Under the pieces are notes generated by a model, which was given only the letters and a program-made list of their open reading frames with translations, was not told the origin of the DNA and did not search any database. A stretch of 64,000 bases of DNA, taken from positions 62,001-126,000 of the forward strand of contig NZ_JHZC01000006.1 in the NCBI RefSeq assembly GCF_000621125.1, written 5' to 3'. The DNA comes from Maribacter antarcticus DSM 21422. Its GTDB lineage: Bacteria > Bacteroidota > Bacteroidia > Flavobacteriales > Flavobacteriaceae. Position numbers and translations under genes: made by a program. Below are positions 28,900-37,957 of this stretch, in pieces (the stretch's first letter is position 1; the number at the start of each line of letters is the position of its first letter).

Positions 28900-31749
28900 C
28901 TAAAACCAGGATCTAGTAAATAACCCTGTAAGTGTTCTTGGACTTACCGTAATGATAAAACGGATTTTCTCTCCATAGTTTTGCTGGCTCACTTCCCAGC
29001 CATTGTTGGAGTGTAAAGGAAAATAAAGTTCAAAGAAATCGGTTACTAGATTTAAACGAATACCACTATCGTAGACGAATTTTGCTCTGGAACTGTTATT
29101 TTTTACCAAACCGGCATCGCCGTAAAGTTCGACCCATCGCCAAAGATTAAAACTTGTGTTAATGGTTGTCATCCAATTATCAGAAAAACGATATTCCTCG
29201 TCCAAAAAAGATTTAAAGCCACCTTCTGCAATAATAAGCTGTTGGCTGTAGATTCCCGAATCTTCCGATTGCCCTAAATAACTATAGTCGAAAAGATAAT
29301 TCGTTGGTCTATCTAAAGCAAAATTAAAGAAATTCGTATCGGTATTGTTACTTAGGAATTTACCTGCAAAAAAGCGTAGGTTAAATTGTCTATTGTTTTC
29401 AAAGAGTTTCCGATACTCATATTCAAAGGCTACTTTACTAAAGTTACCGGCCAATTGAAAGTCTACGGACCATGAGTTATAATCAATGATGCCATTATGT
29501 CTATTTAGGTATCTGGCATTAAATATACTGTAGTCTGGATTTTCCGAGTCGTTTGCTAAATCTTGAATACTTTCATCAAAATCCCTAAGGATATTTACAT
29601 ACCTAAATGTTAAGAACTCTCGCTTATCAGATCTTAGGTCATCTGGTCTCCAACCAAAACTTAAAGAAGGTGTTACAGAGGTAGCGCGAGAATTTATATT
29701 AAAATGTGAGGTAGAGGCCGATAAACTATAATTAGAAACGTACAGTCCCGTTTTATTCAAGTATTTACGATAATTGAACTTTCCATACCCTACAAAAGCT
29801 TTCTCCCTAAAAGAATAGGAAGGAGCAAAATCATAAACAAAGGGGCGTTCTAAAAAGGTTTTATTGTAAAGTCGCATTCCTGGGGTCCATCCATCATATA
29901 TATTAAAATTTAGCACAGGTACATAGAACACTTGATTGTAATTAGGATTCTCGGTGTCCTTAAAAAAAGTAAAATGTAGTTTCTTATTACTGGACAAAAA
30001 TCCTCCTAAAGATTTCCAGTTGTCCCGTTGATTAAACTCTGGTATTTTTTGGTCGTAGTTAAGTACTAATTTATCTTCATCGTTATTAGGTATGGTAAAT
30101 GTTTCTAACGTTTTTATATCCTTGAACCAGTAGTTAGAAATAACCGAATCATTTTTTAGCCCGAACATTGAGATTGGTACATTGGTGCCTTCCTTATTTT
30201 TAATACTGACTTGTAGAGAATCTCCTAGTTTTTCAACTTTTTTAATTTTGAAATCGATTCGGCTGTCGGTGGCTATATAATCCTTAAAAAACCAATTGAT
30301 ATCCTTGGTTGTTGCTCTTTTTAAAATAGACTCAAAATCAAGAACTTTTACTTTGTTTAGTTGATAATATTTGAAGAATGTTTTGAGGCTTTGATCAACT
30401 TTACCTTTCCCTATATAATTTCCAAGGTAGGCTAGCCCTAAGCCTGCTTTATATTTATTGGCTATTTGCTGATTGAATTTGATAAGAGAATCATTACGTA
30501 TGGTTAAGGCTTGATCTCTATTACTCCGAGCCATAAGGTTATACAGGAAGGCATATTGCTCATTGAATCCCATCTTAGCCAAATTAAAGCTACGCAGTCC
30601 CCAAATACGTGATAAATTCCCAAATAATTTTTGCTTAGGATAGAATTCGTCAACATAAGCAATCATCAGATAATTGGCAATGGCACTATTCAACCATTGC
30701 TCACTTCTTGGGTCTAAAAACAGTGTTTCTTTGAGCATACTGTTCAAAGTTGTTTTCAAAAACTTCATTTCAAACTGAAACTGCTGCTCGTAAGGCCTTA
30801 CAAAGGAGGGTAATAGATTTAGCCCATATAAAGGGTCTTTGTTGTAATCTAGTTGGCTAACCAATAATTTTTTATGAGGAAAATCCCCCAAATTCTTGTG
30901 GATAAAATCGGCAATTCTATTGATACTTATTCCTTGTTCTATAGGGCTATATTGTGGTGCGGATATATCTGTTTCTATGGTTAAAGAAGGTGTCACGTGT
31001 GTCGTAAAGTCGTTTGTTGTCCTTATAATCAGTTCTGCACTTTTTTGTTTTTCGGCAGTCAACTGTACCGATTGCCCATTAGGGAATTTGGATTCTGACT
31101 GTTTGTTTATGTTCGAAGTGATATACAGGCTATCTGGATATTTAAAATCGATAGTTGTTTTGGTCATATTGGTATACAAGTCTTCCAAGTCTTTATTGGA
31201 GTATAAACGCCATTTACCGTCATATACTGCTGGAGTTAGATACCAATCCTTTAAATAATAATTCCCCTTGTTGTCATACCCGTATGTGGTGAATTCATCT
31301 GAAGGTAACTTCACTTGATAGGTGATGAAAATTTTGGTAGTAGTTTCCGGTGTTAAAGGTTCGTTTAATTTGACCTGTATAATATCTTTTACTGAAGCTC
31401 GTTCCCATTGCAGACCATTATAATCAGCATCTACAACACTGATAATGGAGGTGAATCCCCGTTCACTATCTTTTGCCAAATGCAGACTTTTCTTAAACTC
31501 TTGTGCAAAACGTTTTGCAAGTCCGGTGTTCTTTTTAGAGTAGGCGTTAGCCCAATCGTTAAAGTAGAGTACCCCTAAATTATAACGCGAATCGTTGTAA
31601 TAGGTAAACTCCTGTTTAATATCTAGTATCTTAGTATACTCGTTTAAACTAACTGAAAGTTTTGTTTCGTATTGTGCAATAACGCATGTGCTTCCAACTA
31701 AAAATAGAAGCAAGCAAAGCGTTTTAGTAAAGGAGGGAAACGTTCTCAA
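28900..31749 (-). CDS. M1-like peptidase domain without zinc site, fused to an outer-membrane beta-barrel
   Basis: 949 residues with a signal peptide (about 1-26). Residues 27-510 follow the M1 aminopeptidase plan: an N-terminal beta domain, then a helical catalytic-like domain. At the place of HExxH the sequence reads LNSMLKETLFLD, and the usual WLNEG block is SEQWLNSAIANYLM, so all three zinc ligands are absent. From about residue 570 to the end, alternating aromatic strands and a terminal Phe suggest an outer-membrane barrel. I infer a catalytically dead, surface- or periplasm-facing domain anchored by a barrel. It follows the LOG gene by eight bases and uvrA beyond, as one operon. Confidence 0.75.
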   Translation of the reverse strand: MRTFPSFTKTLCLLLFLVGSTCVIAQYETKLSVSLNEYTKILDIKQEFTYYNDSRYNLGVLYFNDWANAYSKKNTGLAKRFAQEFKKSLHLAKDSERGFTSIISVVDADYNGLQWERASVKDIIQVKLNEPLTPETTTKIFITYQVKLPSDEFTTYGYDNKGNYYLKDWYLTPAVYDGKWRLYSNKDLEDLYTNMTKTTIDFKYPDSLYITSNINKQSESKFPNGQSVQLTAEKQKSAELIIRTTNDFTTHVTPSLTIETDISAPQYSPIEQGISINRIADFIHKNLGDFPHKKLLVSQLDYNKDPLYGLNLLPSFVRPYEQQFQFEMKFLKTTLNSMLKETLFLDPRSEQWLNSAIANYLMIAYVDEFYPKQKLFGNLSRIWGLRSFNLAKMGFNEQYAFLYNLMARSNRDQALTIRNDSLIKFNQQIANKYKAGLGLAYLGNYIGKGKVDQSLKTFFKYYQLNKVKVLDFESILKRATTKDINWFFKDYIATDSRIDFKIKKVEKLGDSLQVSIKNKEGTNVPISMFGLKNDSVISNYWFKDIKTLETFTIPNNDEDKLVLNYDQKIPEFNQRDNWKSLGGFLSSNKKLHFTFFKDTENPNYNQVFYVPVLNFNIYDGWTPGMRLYNKTFLERPFVYDFAPSYSFREKAFVGYGKFNYRKYLNKTGLYVSNYSLSASTSHFNINSRATSVTPSLSFGWRPDDLRSDKREFLTFRYVNILRDFDESIQDLANDSENPDYSIFNARYLNRHNGIIDYNSWSVDFQLAGNFSKVAFEYEYRKLFENNRQFNLRFFAGKFLSNNTDTNFFNFALDRPTNYLFDYSYLGQSEDSGIYSQQLIIAEGGFKSFLDEEYRFSDNWMTTINTSFNLWRWVELYGDAGLVKNNSSRAKFVYDSGIRLNLVTDFFELYFPLHSNNGWEVSQQNYGEKIRFIITVSPRTLTGLFTRSWF

Positions 31750-31757
31750 AGGATATA

Positions 31758-32444
31758 TTAAAAGTTAGGACTCAAGGTATGCCCTTTATAAAACAAATCA
31801 ATTATATCTATGACTTCCTCAGGGGTGTCCACAATTTGTATGAGGTTCAAATCATCAGGACTAATGTTCCCTTCTTTCAACATAATGTTCTTGATCCAAT
31901 CTAAAAGGCCTGTCCAGAAATCACTACCCACAAGAATTATTGGAAATTTTCCAATTTTATTTGTCTGTATTAGCGTAATCGCTTCGAAAAGCTCATCTAG
32001 GGTGCCAAAACCACCAGGCATAACCACAAAGCCTTGGGAATACTTCACGAACATGACTTTTCTCACGAAAAAATAATCAAAATCCAAACTTTTATCCGCG
32101 TCTATATACGGATTGTCATGCTGTTCGAAGGGTAGGTCTATATTTAGTCCTACGGAGGTGCCACCTGCTAAATTTGCTCCTTTATTACCCGCCTCCATAA
32201 TTCCGGGTCCACCGCCAGTGATAACTCCGTAACCAGCTTCGGCAATACTTTTAGATATCTCCACGGCTAGTTTATAGTATTTGCCTTCTTCTTTGGTACG
32301 TGCTGATCCGAATACGGATATACACGGCCCTATTTTGCTCATCTTTTCAAAACCGTTGACAAACTCGCCCATAATTTTAAAAAGAGCCCATGAATCGTTG
32401 GTCTTAATTTCGTTCCAACCTTTATGATGTTTTTCTGATCTCAT
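31758..32444 (-). CDS. LOG family protein (TIGR00730 Rossmann fold)
   Basis: 228 residues of the LOG/lysine-decarboxylase-like family. Visible are VFGSARTKEEGKYY, GGGPGIMEAGNKGA and the catalytic PGGFGTLDELFEA. Characterised members hydrolyse cytokinin riboside 5'-monophosphate, or nucleoside monophosphates generally, to base and ribose 5-phosphate. In non-plant bacteria the role is probably nucleotide salvage or house-cleaning. It lies between uvrA (53-base gap) and the M1-like barrel protein (8-base gap), all on one strand. Confidence 0.9.
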   Translation of the reverse strand: MRSEKHHKGWNEIKTNDSWALFKIMGEFVNGFEKMSKIGPCISVFGSARTKEEGKYYKLAVEISKSIAEAGYGVITGGGPGIMEAGNKGANLAGGTSVGLNIDLPFEQHDNPYIDADKSLDFDYFFVRKVMFVKYSQGFVVMPGGFGTLDELFEAITLIQTNKIGKFPIILVGSDFWTGLLDWIKNIMLKEGNISPDDLNLIQIVDTPEEVIDIIDLFYKGHTLSPNF

Positions 32445-32497
32445 AGTTTACTACTAATGATTGCACGTTAATTTAAGTATCTTAATTTCTTTTAAGG

Positions 32498-35335
32498 CTA
32501 CTTGATATTCATTTCTTTTTTCAAAAAGGCTGCCGTATAACTTTTTTTGTCCTTGCAGATTTCTTCTGGTGTTCCTTTGGCTACCAATTGGCCACCGGAA
32601 CGGCCACCTTCGTAGCCTATATCGATTACATAATCTGCCAGTTTTATAACATCCAGATTATGTTCAATAACTAAAACTGTATTTCCTTTGTCCGCCAATG
32701 TATTCAAAACTTCCATTAACACTCTAATGTCTTCAAAATGAAGTCCCGTTGTTGGCTCATCCAAGATATAGAACGTATTACCCGTATCCCGTTTAGATAG
32801 TTCAGTAGCTAGTTTTATACGTTGTGCTTCGCCACCCGATAATGTGGTAGACTGCTGACCCAAAGAAATATAACCCAACCCAACATCTTGTATGGTCTTT
32901 AACTTACGATGTATTTTAGGAATAAGTTCAAAAAACGACACTGCTTCGTCAATGGTCATCTCCAAAACGTCTGCAATCGACTTTCCTTTATAGCGAATTT
33001 CTAGGGTTTCCCTATTAAAACGTTTTCCGTTGCAGGTTTCGCATTCCACATAAACATCTGGTAGGAAGTTCATTTCTATCACCCGTAAACCGCCTCCTTG
33101 GCAGGTTTCACACCGCCCACCATTTACATTAAAACTAAAACGCCCTGGTTTGTAACCACGAATGGCCGCCTCTGGTGTTTTGGTAAATAAGGAACGAACC
33201 TCACTAAATAGGCCCGTATAGGTTGCCGGATTGGAACGTGGTGTTCTCCCAATGGGAGACTGGTTAATCTCAATGACTTTATCTATATGTTCTAGCCCGG
33301 TAATCTTTTTATAGGGCATTGGTTTTTTAACGCCATTAAAATAATAGGCATTCATGATAGGGTAGAGGGTTTCATTGATCAAGGTAGATTTTCCACTACC
33401 GGAAACTCCGGTCACACCAATCATTTTCCCTAACGGAAATTCAACCTTTACGTTCTTTAAATTATTTCCCGTACACCCAGAAAGCACTATTTTCTTTCCA
33501 TTACCCTTTCTTCGAGTTTGTGGAATCGCTATTTCCTTTACTCCTGTAATATAATCTGCCGTTAAGGTATGGTGGTTTTTAAGTTCCTCTGGTGTACCTT
33601 GAGAAATAATCTCTCCGCCATGCTTGCCTGCTTTTGGGCCAATATCTATCACATGATCTGCACACATAATCATATCACGGTCGTGCTCTACTACAATAAC
33701 GGAATTCCCTAAGTCTCGTAAGGATTCTAGTGATTTGATTAGTCTTGCATTATCTCGTTGGTGTAGGCCAATACTCGGTTCATCTAAAATATAGAGGACG
33801 CCTACAAGCTGACTCCCAATCTGTGTTGCCAAACGTATCCGTTGCGCTTCGCCACCAGAGAGCGATTTTGAGCTTCTGTTCAAGGAAAGGTAGTCTAGAC
33901 CAACATCTAATAGAAATTGAATTCTAGTGCGTATTTCCTTTATAATCTCTCCTGCAATTTTTAATTGATTGCCTTCTAGCTTTTGTTCGAGGGCTGCAAA
34001 AAATTCTGCAAGTTCAGAAACATCCAAATGGGCTACTTCTGCAATATTCTTGTCGTCTATTTTAAAATTAAGCGATTCTTTACGCAAACGGGCGCCGTCG
34101 CAAGTAGGACACGTAATCTTGTCCATATATTCTTTTGCCCATCTTTTTATGGAGGTAGTTGCAGCGGTCTCAAACTGACTTTTTATGAAATTAGAAATCC
34201 CCTCATAATCAATTTTATAGGTGCGTTTTACGCCTAGGCTCTTGGAGTCGACCTCAAAATTTTCATTGCCGCCTCTTAATAGCACCGCAATCGCTTCTTT
34301 CGGAATTTTTTCAATGGCATCTGTCAGTTCAAAATTATAACGCTGTGCAATGGTCTCTATTTGCTTAAAGGCCCATGATTTCTTGTATTCTCCCAAAGGT
34401 GCAATCCCTCCCGCTTTAATGGAAAGTTTTTTGTTGGGAAATATCTTTAAGTCGTTTACTTCGTATACATGACCTAAGCCACTGCAATAGGGACACATTC
34501 CCTTTGGAGAGTTAAAAGAAAAGGTATTAGGTTCCGGAACAGGGTAGGAGATACCTGTGGTTGGGCACATGAGATCCCGACTGAAATATCTAGGTTCTAA
34601 TGTTCCTTCCTCCAAAATCATCAACACATTATCACCGCTGTACATAGCGGTATTGATAGTCTCTGAAATACGCTTGTGCAGGTCTTCAGTTTCTACAACC
34701 TTCAAACGATCAATAACGATTTCTATGTCGTGGATTTTGTAGCGGTCCACTTTCATGCCCTTTACAATATCCTTGACCTCACCATCTACACGAACTTTTA
34801 CAAAGCCCTGCTTGGCAATTTGCTCAAAAAGCTCTCTATAATGCCCTTTTCTAGATTTTATGATAGGTGCTAGCACATTTATTTTCTTGCCGCGATAAGA
34901 TGCTATGATCAGTTTTTTTATCTGCTCATCGGTATAGCTTACCATTTTTTCGCCCGTATTGTAGCTGTGCGCGTCTCCGGCACGGGCAAAAAGTAAGCGT
35001 AGGAAATCGTAGATTTCGGTGATGGTGCCAACGGTAGATCGTGGCGATTTGGAAGTCGTCTTTTGTTCAATGGCGATTACTGGCGATAAACCATCAATTT
35101 TATCCACATCTGGGCGTTCCAAACCTCCTAAAAACTGCCTGGCATAGGCCGAGAAGGTTTCAATATACCGCCGTTGTCCCTCGGCATAGATAGTATCAAA
35201 CGCCAAAGACGATTTTCCACTACCGGATAAACCAGTAATAACTACCAGTTTTTCCCTAGGGATAGTAACATCAATATTCTTTAGGTTGTGCACGCGAGCG
35301 CCCTTTACCTCTATATTTTCTTCGTAAGTAGTCAT
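32498..35335 (-). CDS. uvrA: Excinuclease ABC subunit A
   Basis: Damage-recognition ATPase of nucleotide excision repair, 945 residues. Two ABC modules are seen, with Walker [10 protein letters not shown] near residue 37 and GVSGSGKST in the second half, and signature motifs [13 protein letters not shown] and [13 protein letters not shown]. Zinc-binding CxxC pairs are in [18 protein letters not shown] and CETCQGGG...CETCNGKRF. Length and order are canonical. It heads an operon with the LOG and M1-like barrel genes. Confidence 0.97.
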   Translation of the reverse strand: MTTYEENIEVKGARVHNLKNIDVTIPREKLVVITGLSGSGKSSLAFDTIYAEGQRRYIETFSAYARQFLGGLERPDVDKIDGLSPVIAIEQKTTSKSPRSTVGTITEIYDFLRLLFARAGDAHSYNTGEKMVSYTDEQIKKLIIASYRGKKINVLAPIIKSRKGHYRELFEQIAKQGFVKVRVDGEVKDIVKGMKVDRYKIHDIEIVIDRLKVVETEDLHKRISETINTAMYSGDNVLMILEEGTLEPRYFSRDLMCPTTGISYPVPEPNTFSFNSPKGMCPYCSGLGHVYEVNDLKIFPNKKLSIKAGGIAPLGEYKKSWAFKQIETIAQRYNFELTDAIEKIPKEAIAVLLRGGNENFEVDSKSLGVKRTYKIDYEGISNFIKSQFETAATTSIKRWAKEYMDKITCPTCDGARLRKESLNFKIDDKNIAEVAHLDVSELAEFFAALEQKLEGNQLKIAGEIIKEIRTRIQFLLDVGLDYLSLNRSSKSLSGGEAQRIRLATQIGSQLVGVLYILDEPSIGLHQRDNARLIKSLESLRDLGNSVIVVEHDRDMIMCADHVIDIGPKAGKHGGEIISQGTPEELKNHHTLTADYITGVKEIAIPQTRRKGNGKKIVLSGCTGNNLKNVKVEFPLGKMIGVTGVSGSGKSTLINETLYPIMNAYYFNGVKKPMPYKKITGLEHIDKVIEINQSPIGRTPRSNPATYTGLFSEVRSLFTKTPEAAIRGYKPGRFSFNVNGGRCETCQGGGLRVIEMNFLPDVYVECETCNGKRFNRETLEIRYKGKSIADVLEMTIDEAVSFFELIPKIHRKLKTIQDVGLGYISLGQQSTTLSGGEAQRIKLATELSKRDTGNTFYILDEPTTGLHFEDIRVLMEVLNTLADKGNTVLVIEHNLDVIKLADYVIDIGYEGGRSGGQLVAKGTPEEICKDKKSYTAAFLKKEMNIK

Positions 35336-35660
35336 GTGTTCATAGCAAGGTGCAAAAGTACACTAATGCGACCTAACTACGAACTGTAGGAGCCTTGTGT
35401 TTTTGGTTCTCGCTTATATGGGTTAGCGAAATATACTTTTGAGGAACTGGGGTGCTAGCGTAGTAGATTTTTGAGTGATGTTTATGAGTATCGTTATCGG
35501 TTTGTGGATAAAACTTAGCGTGTAAAAAAATGCTAGCTATTCGGATTAAGACTTATTTGAATTTTTATAGTATGTTGTTAACTTTTCAATTTCAAAAGCT
35601 AAATTTAAAAATTTGGAAATCTTTATAAGCAACATAAACCTACGAAAAAGCCTTTACTAG

Positions 35661-36251
35661 CTACTTTTTATTACCATTACTTTTATCTGGTATAAAAAAC
35701 GATTCAAAAGATTTTAATTTGTCTGGTTCTAATATTTTCATGGAGCCTTCTATTGTTCTTATTGCTTTTCGTGCATGATGTTCCATAATAAAATCTTTCT
35801 AAGAAATAGGTTTTGTCATATCGATATCAACAACGTTCATTTCTTTAACCCTATGATGTGTTAAATCATTTCTCAAATTAATGAACCATTTTAAATTTTG
35901 AAATTCTTCCTTTTCCGATTCTAATTCTTACTTATTGTTTAGCCTAGGGATTAAAGTAAATTTTGAAATAAGACTTAGTTTGTCTAGATGTATTTAAAAA
36001 AAACGTCTTGAAGAATTCATAATTCCATATTCATTAATATAGGCTTCGAGAGCCATTGTGCAGAAAACTACAGTAATCATCGCTTCGTTATGGACTGATT
36101 CAGCATATTTAATTAATTGATGATGATCAATGTTTTTTTTTAATTCATTATTCCTTTTGGTAACAAACGATTCAACCATACCATAAGCTTTTTTTACAAT
36201 CTCTACGTAGCGGGAAGTGTTAGAGAATTTTATTTTTTGCGAATCGCTCAT
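35661..36251 (-). pseudogene. HEPN-type protein, inactivated by three in-frame stops
   Basis: A single reading frame of 197 codons runs from the ATG at 36251 to a TAG at 35661, interrupted by stops at 35994-35996 (TAA), 35928-35930 (TAA) and 35799-35801 (TAG) with no frame change. The translated pieces are protein-like throughout. The first 85 residues contain MALEAYINEYG; the third piece contains FQNLKWFINLRNDLTHHRVKEM, in which RNDLTH fits the R-x4-H ribonuclease motif of HEPN domains. I infer a decayed stand-alone HEPN protein. Because the frame is intact, the loss looks recent. An adjacent MNT-type nucleotidyltransferase antitoxin was not found. Confidence 0.65.
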
Positions 36252-36439
36252 TATAATTTCGTAATTTAATTAATGCTACAAAGAGATAGTTAACCTTCGA
36301 ATTTTAATTATCGGATAATACCAAAATTGGTGAATCCTAATATAAAAATAGATTCCTTAGGACGTGGGTTTTCCATAAGTTCTCAACAAGTACTGTGTAT
36401 CAAAATAGGCTTTTGTCTTTTAATATGGTATGCGTGTTG

Positions 36440-37624
36440 TTACCCGCAAAGCTCAAACGCCTGTTTCGCAATTTCTAATTCCTCATTGGTAGGAATAACC
36501 AAGACTTTCACCTTAGCAGTCACATCGTTTATTTCCCTCAGCACGGAAGCTCTAAGCTCGTTTTTAGCATGATTTAGTGTAATTCCAAAAAAGTCCATAT
36601 CTGCACAGACTAATTTTCTAAGGACGCTGGAATTCTCGCCAACGCCTGCGGTAAAGACTACAGCATCCAAACCGTTCATAGCAGCCGTGTACGCACCTAT
36701 GTATTTTTTAATGCGGTAGGCGTTCATTTCCAAGGCAAGCTGGCAAGCCGTGTCCCCATTTTCTGCGGCTGTTTGAATATCCCTAAGGTCGCTAAAACCA
36801 GTGAGTCCTAGCATCCCACTTTTTTTGGTCAGTAGGGTGTTTACATCCTGCAAAGCATACCCTAGTGTATGAACCAAATGAAAAATAACAGCGTGGTCAA
36901 TATCCCCGCTACGGGAACCCATGATAAGTCCGTTTCCGGGAGCGAAACCCAAACTATGGTCTACACTTTTACCGTTTACGATGGCAGTGATGCTACACCC
37001 GTTCCCGAGATGTATGCTTAGTATTTTTGATGCTGGTTTATTGAGATAGGCAATCGCTTTTTCTGAAACGTATTTATGACTGGTGCCATGAAACCCGTAG
37101 ACCTGTATGCCGTGTTTGTCATACAAGTCATAAGGAATGGCATATTTACGCGCTTTTAACGGCATGGTCTGGTGGAAGGCCGTATCAAACACCGCAATTT
37201 GTTTGGCTTCTGGAAAGAGCTGTTCCGCGATGCTAATACCTTCTAAATTATGCGGATTATGCAAGGGAGCCAAGGTGGCGTATTCCTGAATTTCTTTTTT
37301 AACCGCTTCCGTAACCAGTACGGTGGCCGAAAACGAATCTCCTCCGTGTACGACGCGGTGGCCTACCACATCAATTTCAGAACTATTTTTCAGGACTCCT
37401 TTTTCAGCATCTAATAATACATCAGCTATTTTCTTGAGACCGACTTTATGAGTTTTAATACTACCTTCTTCTTCTATAGTGCCTTTGTCCGACTTGAATT
37501 TAAAGACAGCTTCATCTGAACCTATACGTTCTACCAGGCCGGAACAAGTGATGGTTTCCAAGGGCATTCGTATGAGTTGAAATTTGATGGAGGAGCTTCC
37601 GGCATTTATGATAAGGATGTTCAT
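36440..37624 (-). CDS. ackA: Acetate kinase
   Basis: ASKHA-fold kinase that converts acetyl phosphate and ADP to acetate and ATP, 394 residues. Motifs: N-terminal LIINAGSSSIKFQL, VVHGG near 93, FDTAFHQTMP near 145, GFHGTSHKYVSEKA near 175, and the phosphate-binding HLGNGCSITAI. It is downstream of pta on the same strand; the two act together in overflow metabolism or acetate activation. The 333-base gap between them contains a palindromic repeat element. Confidence 0.97.
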   Translation of the reverse strand: MNILIINAGSSSIKFQLIRMPLETITCSGLVERIGSDEAVFKFKSDKGTIEEEGSIKTHKVGLKKIADVLLDAEKGVLKNSSEIDVVGHRVVHGGDSFSATVLVTEAVKKEIQEYATLAPLHNPHNLEGISIAEQLFPEAKQIAVFDTAFHQTMPLKARKYAIPYDLYDKHGIQVYGFHGTSHKYVSEKAIAYLNKPASKILSIHLGNGCSITAIVNGKSVDHSLGFAPGNGLIMGSRSGDIDHAVIFHLVHTLGYALQDVNTLLTKKSGMLGLTGFSDLRDIQTAAENGDTACQLALEMNAYRIKKYIGAYTAAMNGLDAVVFTAGVGENSSVLRKLVCADMDFFGITLNHAKNELRASVLREINDVTAKVKVLVIPTNEELEIAKQAFELCG

Positions 37625-37692
37625 ATTGGTTATTAGATTACTTTGTTAATGTGTTTTTGTTCTTCCGAGGCAAGCGCAATCCTGGGTACTTA

Positions 37693-37822
37693 TGTCAGTT
37701 CGAGTAGTTTATTTTTCGATTTTTTAATGGAAAACAAACGGTATCGAGAACCTTTGGGACTTGAAAGCTTCTCGATACAACTTTTGCTTCTGAAAAGGTA
37801 GTAAAACCCATTCGAAGTGACA
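37693..37822. repeat. Composite palindromic repeat element in the pta-ackA gap
   Basis: An outer imperfect inverted repeat (about 37693-37707, TGTCAGTTCGAGTAG, against 37808-37822) encloses a perfect inner one (GTATCGAGAA at 37741-37750 and TTCTCGATAC at 37769-37778). The layout matches a dispersed, non-coding repeat that I recall from many Flavobacteriaceae genomes, where copies lie between genes. It could form a long cruciform or RNA hairpin in the pta-ackA transcript. No second full copy was seen in this window. Confidence 0.6.
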
Positions 37823-37957
37823 CTTTGTCCACGCAGCAAACTCCATTGTTTCTCAAATTTTAGCAGAACGCTTCTAAATGATACAAATAAAACTGAAGCA
37901 ATTATAAAGCTAAAGGTGGGAAGAGTTAACATAGCAAGGTCATTTATACGCTATGCT

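Noticed and set aside
35994-36251. A complete 85-residue gene
   Set aside because: The same frame continues as protein-like sequence beyond the stop for another 110 codons, so it is the first part of a pseudogene.
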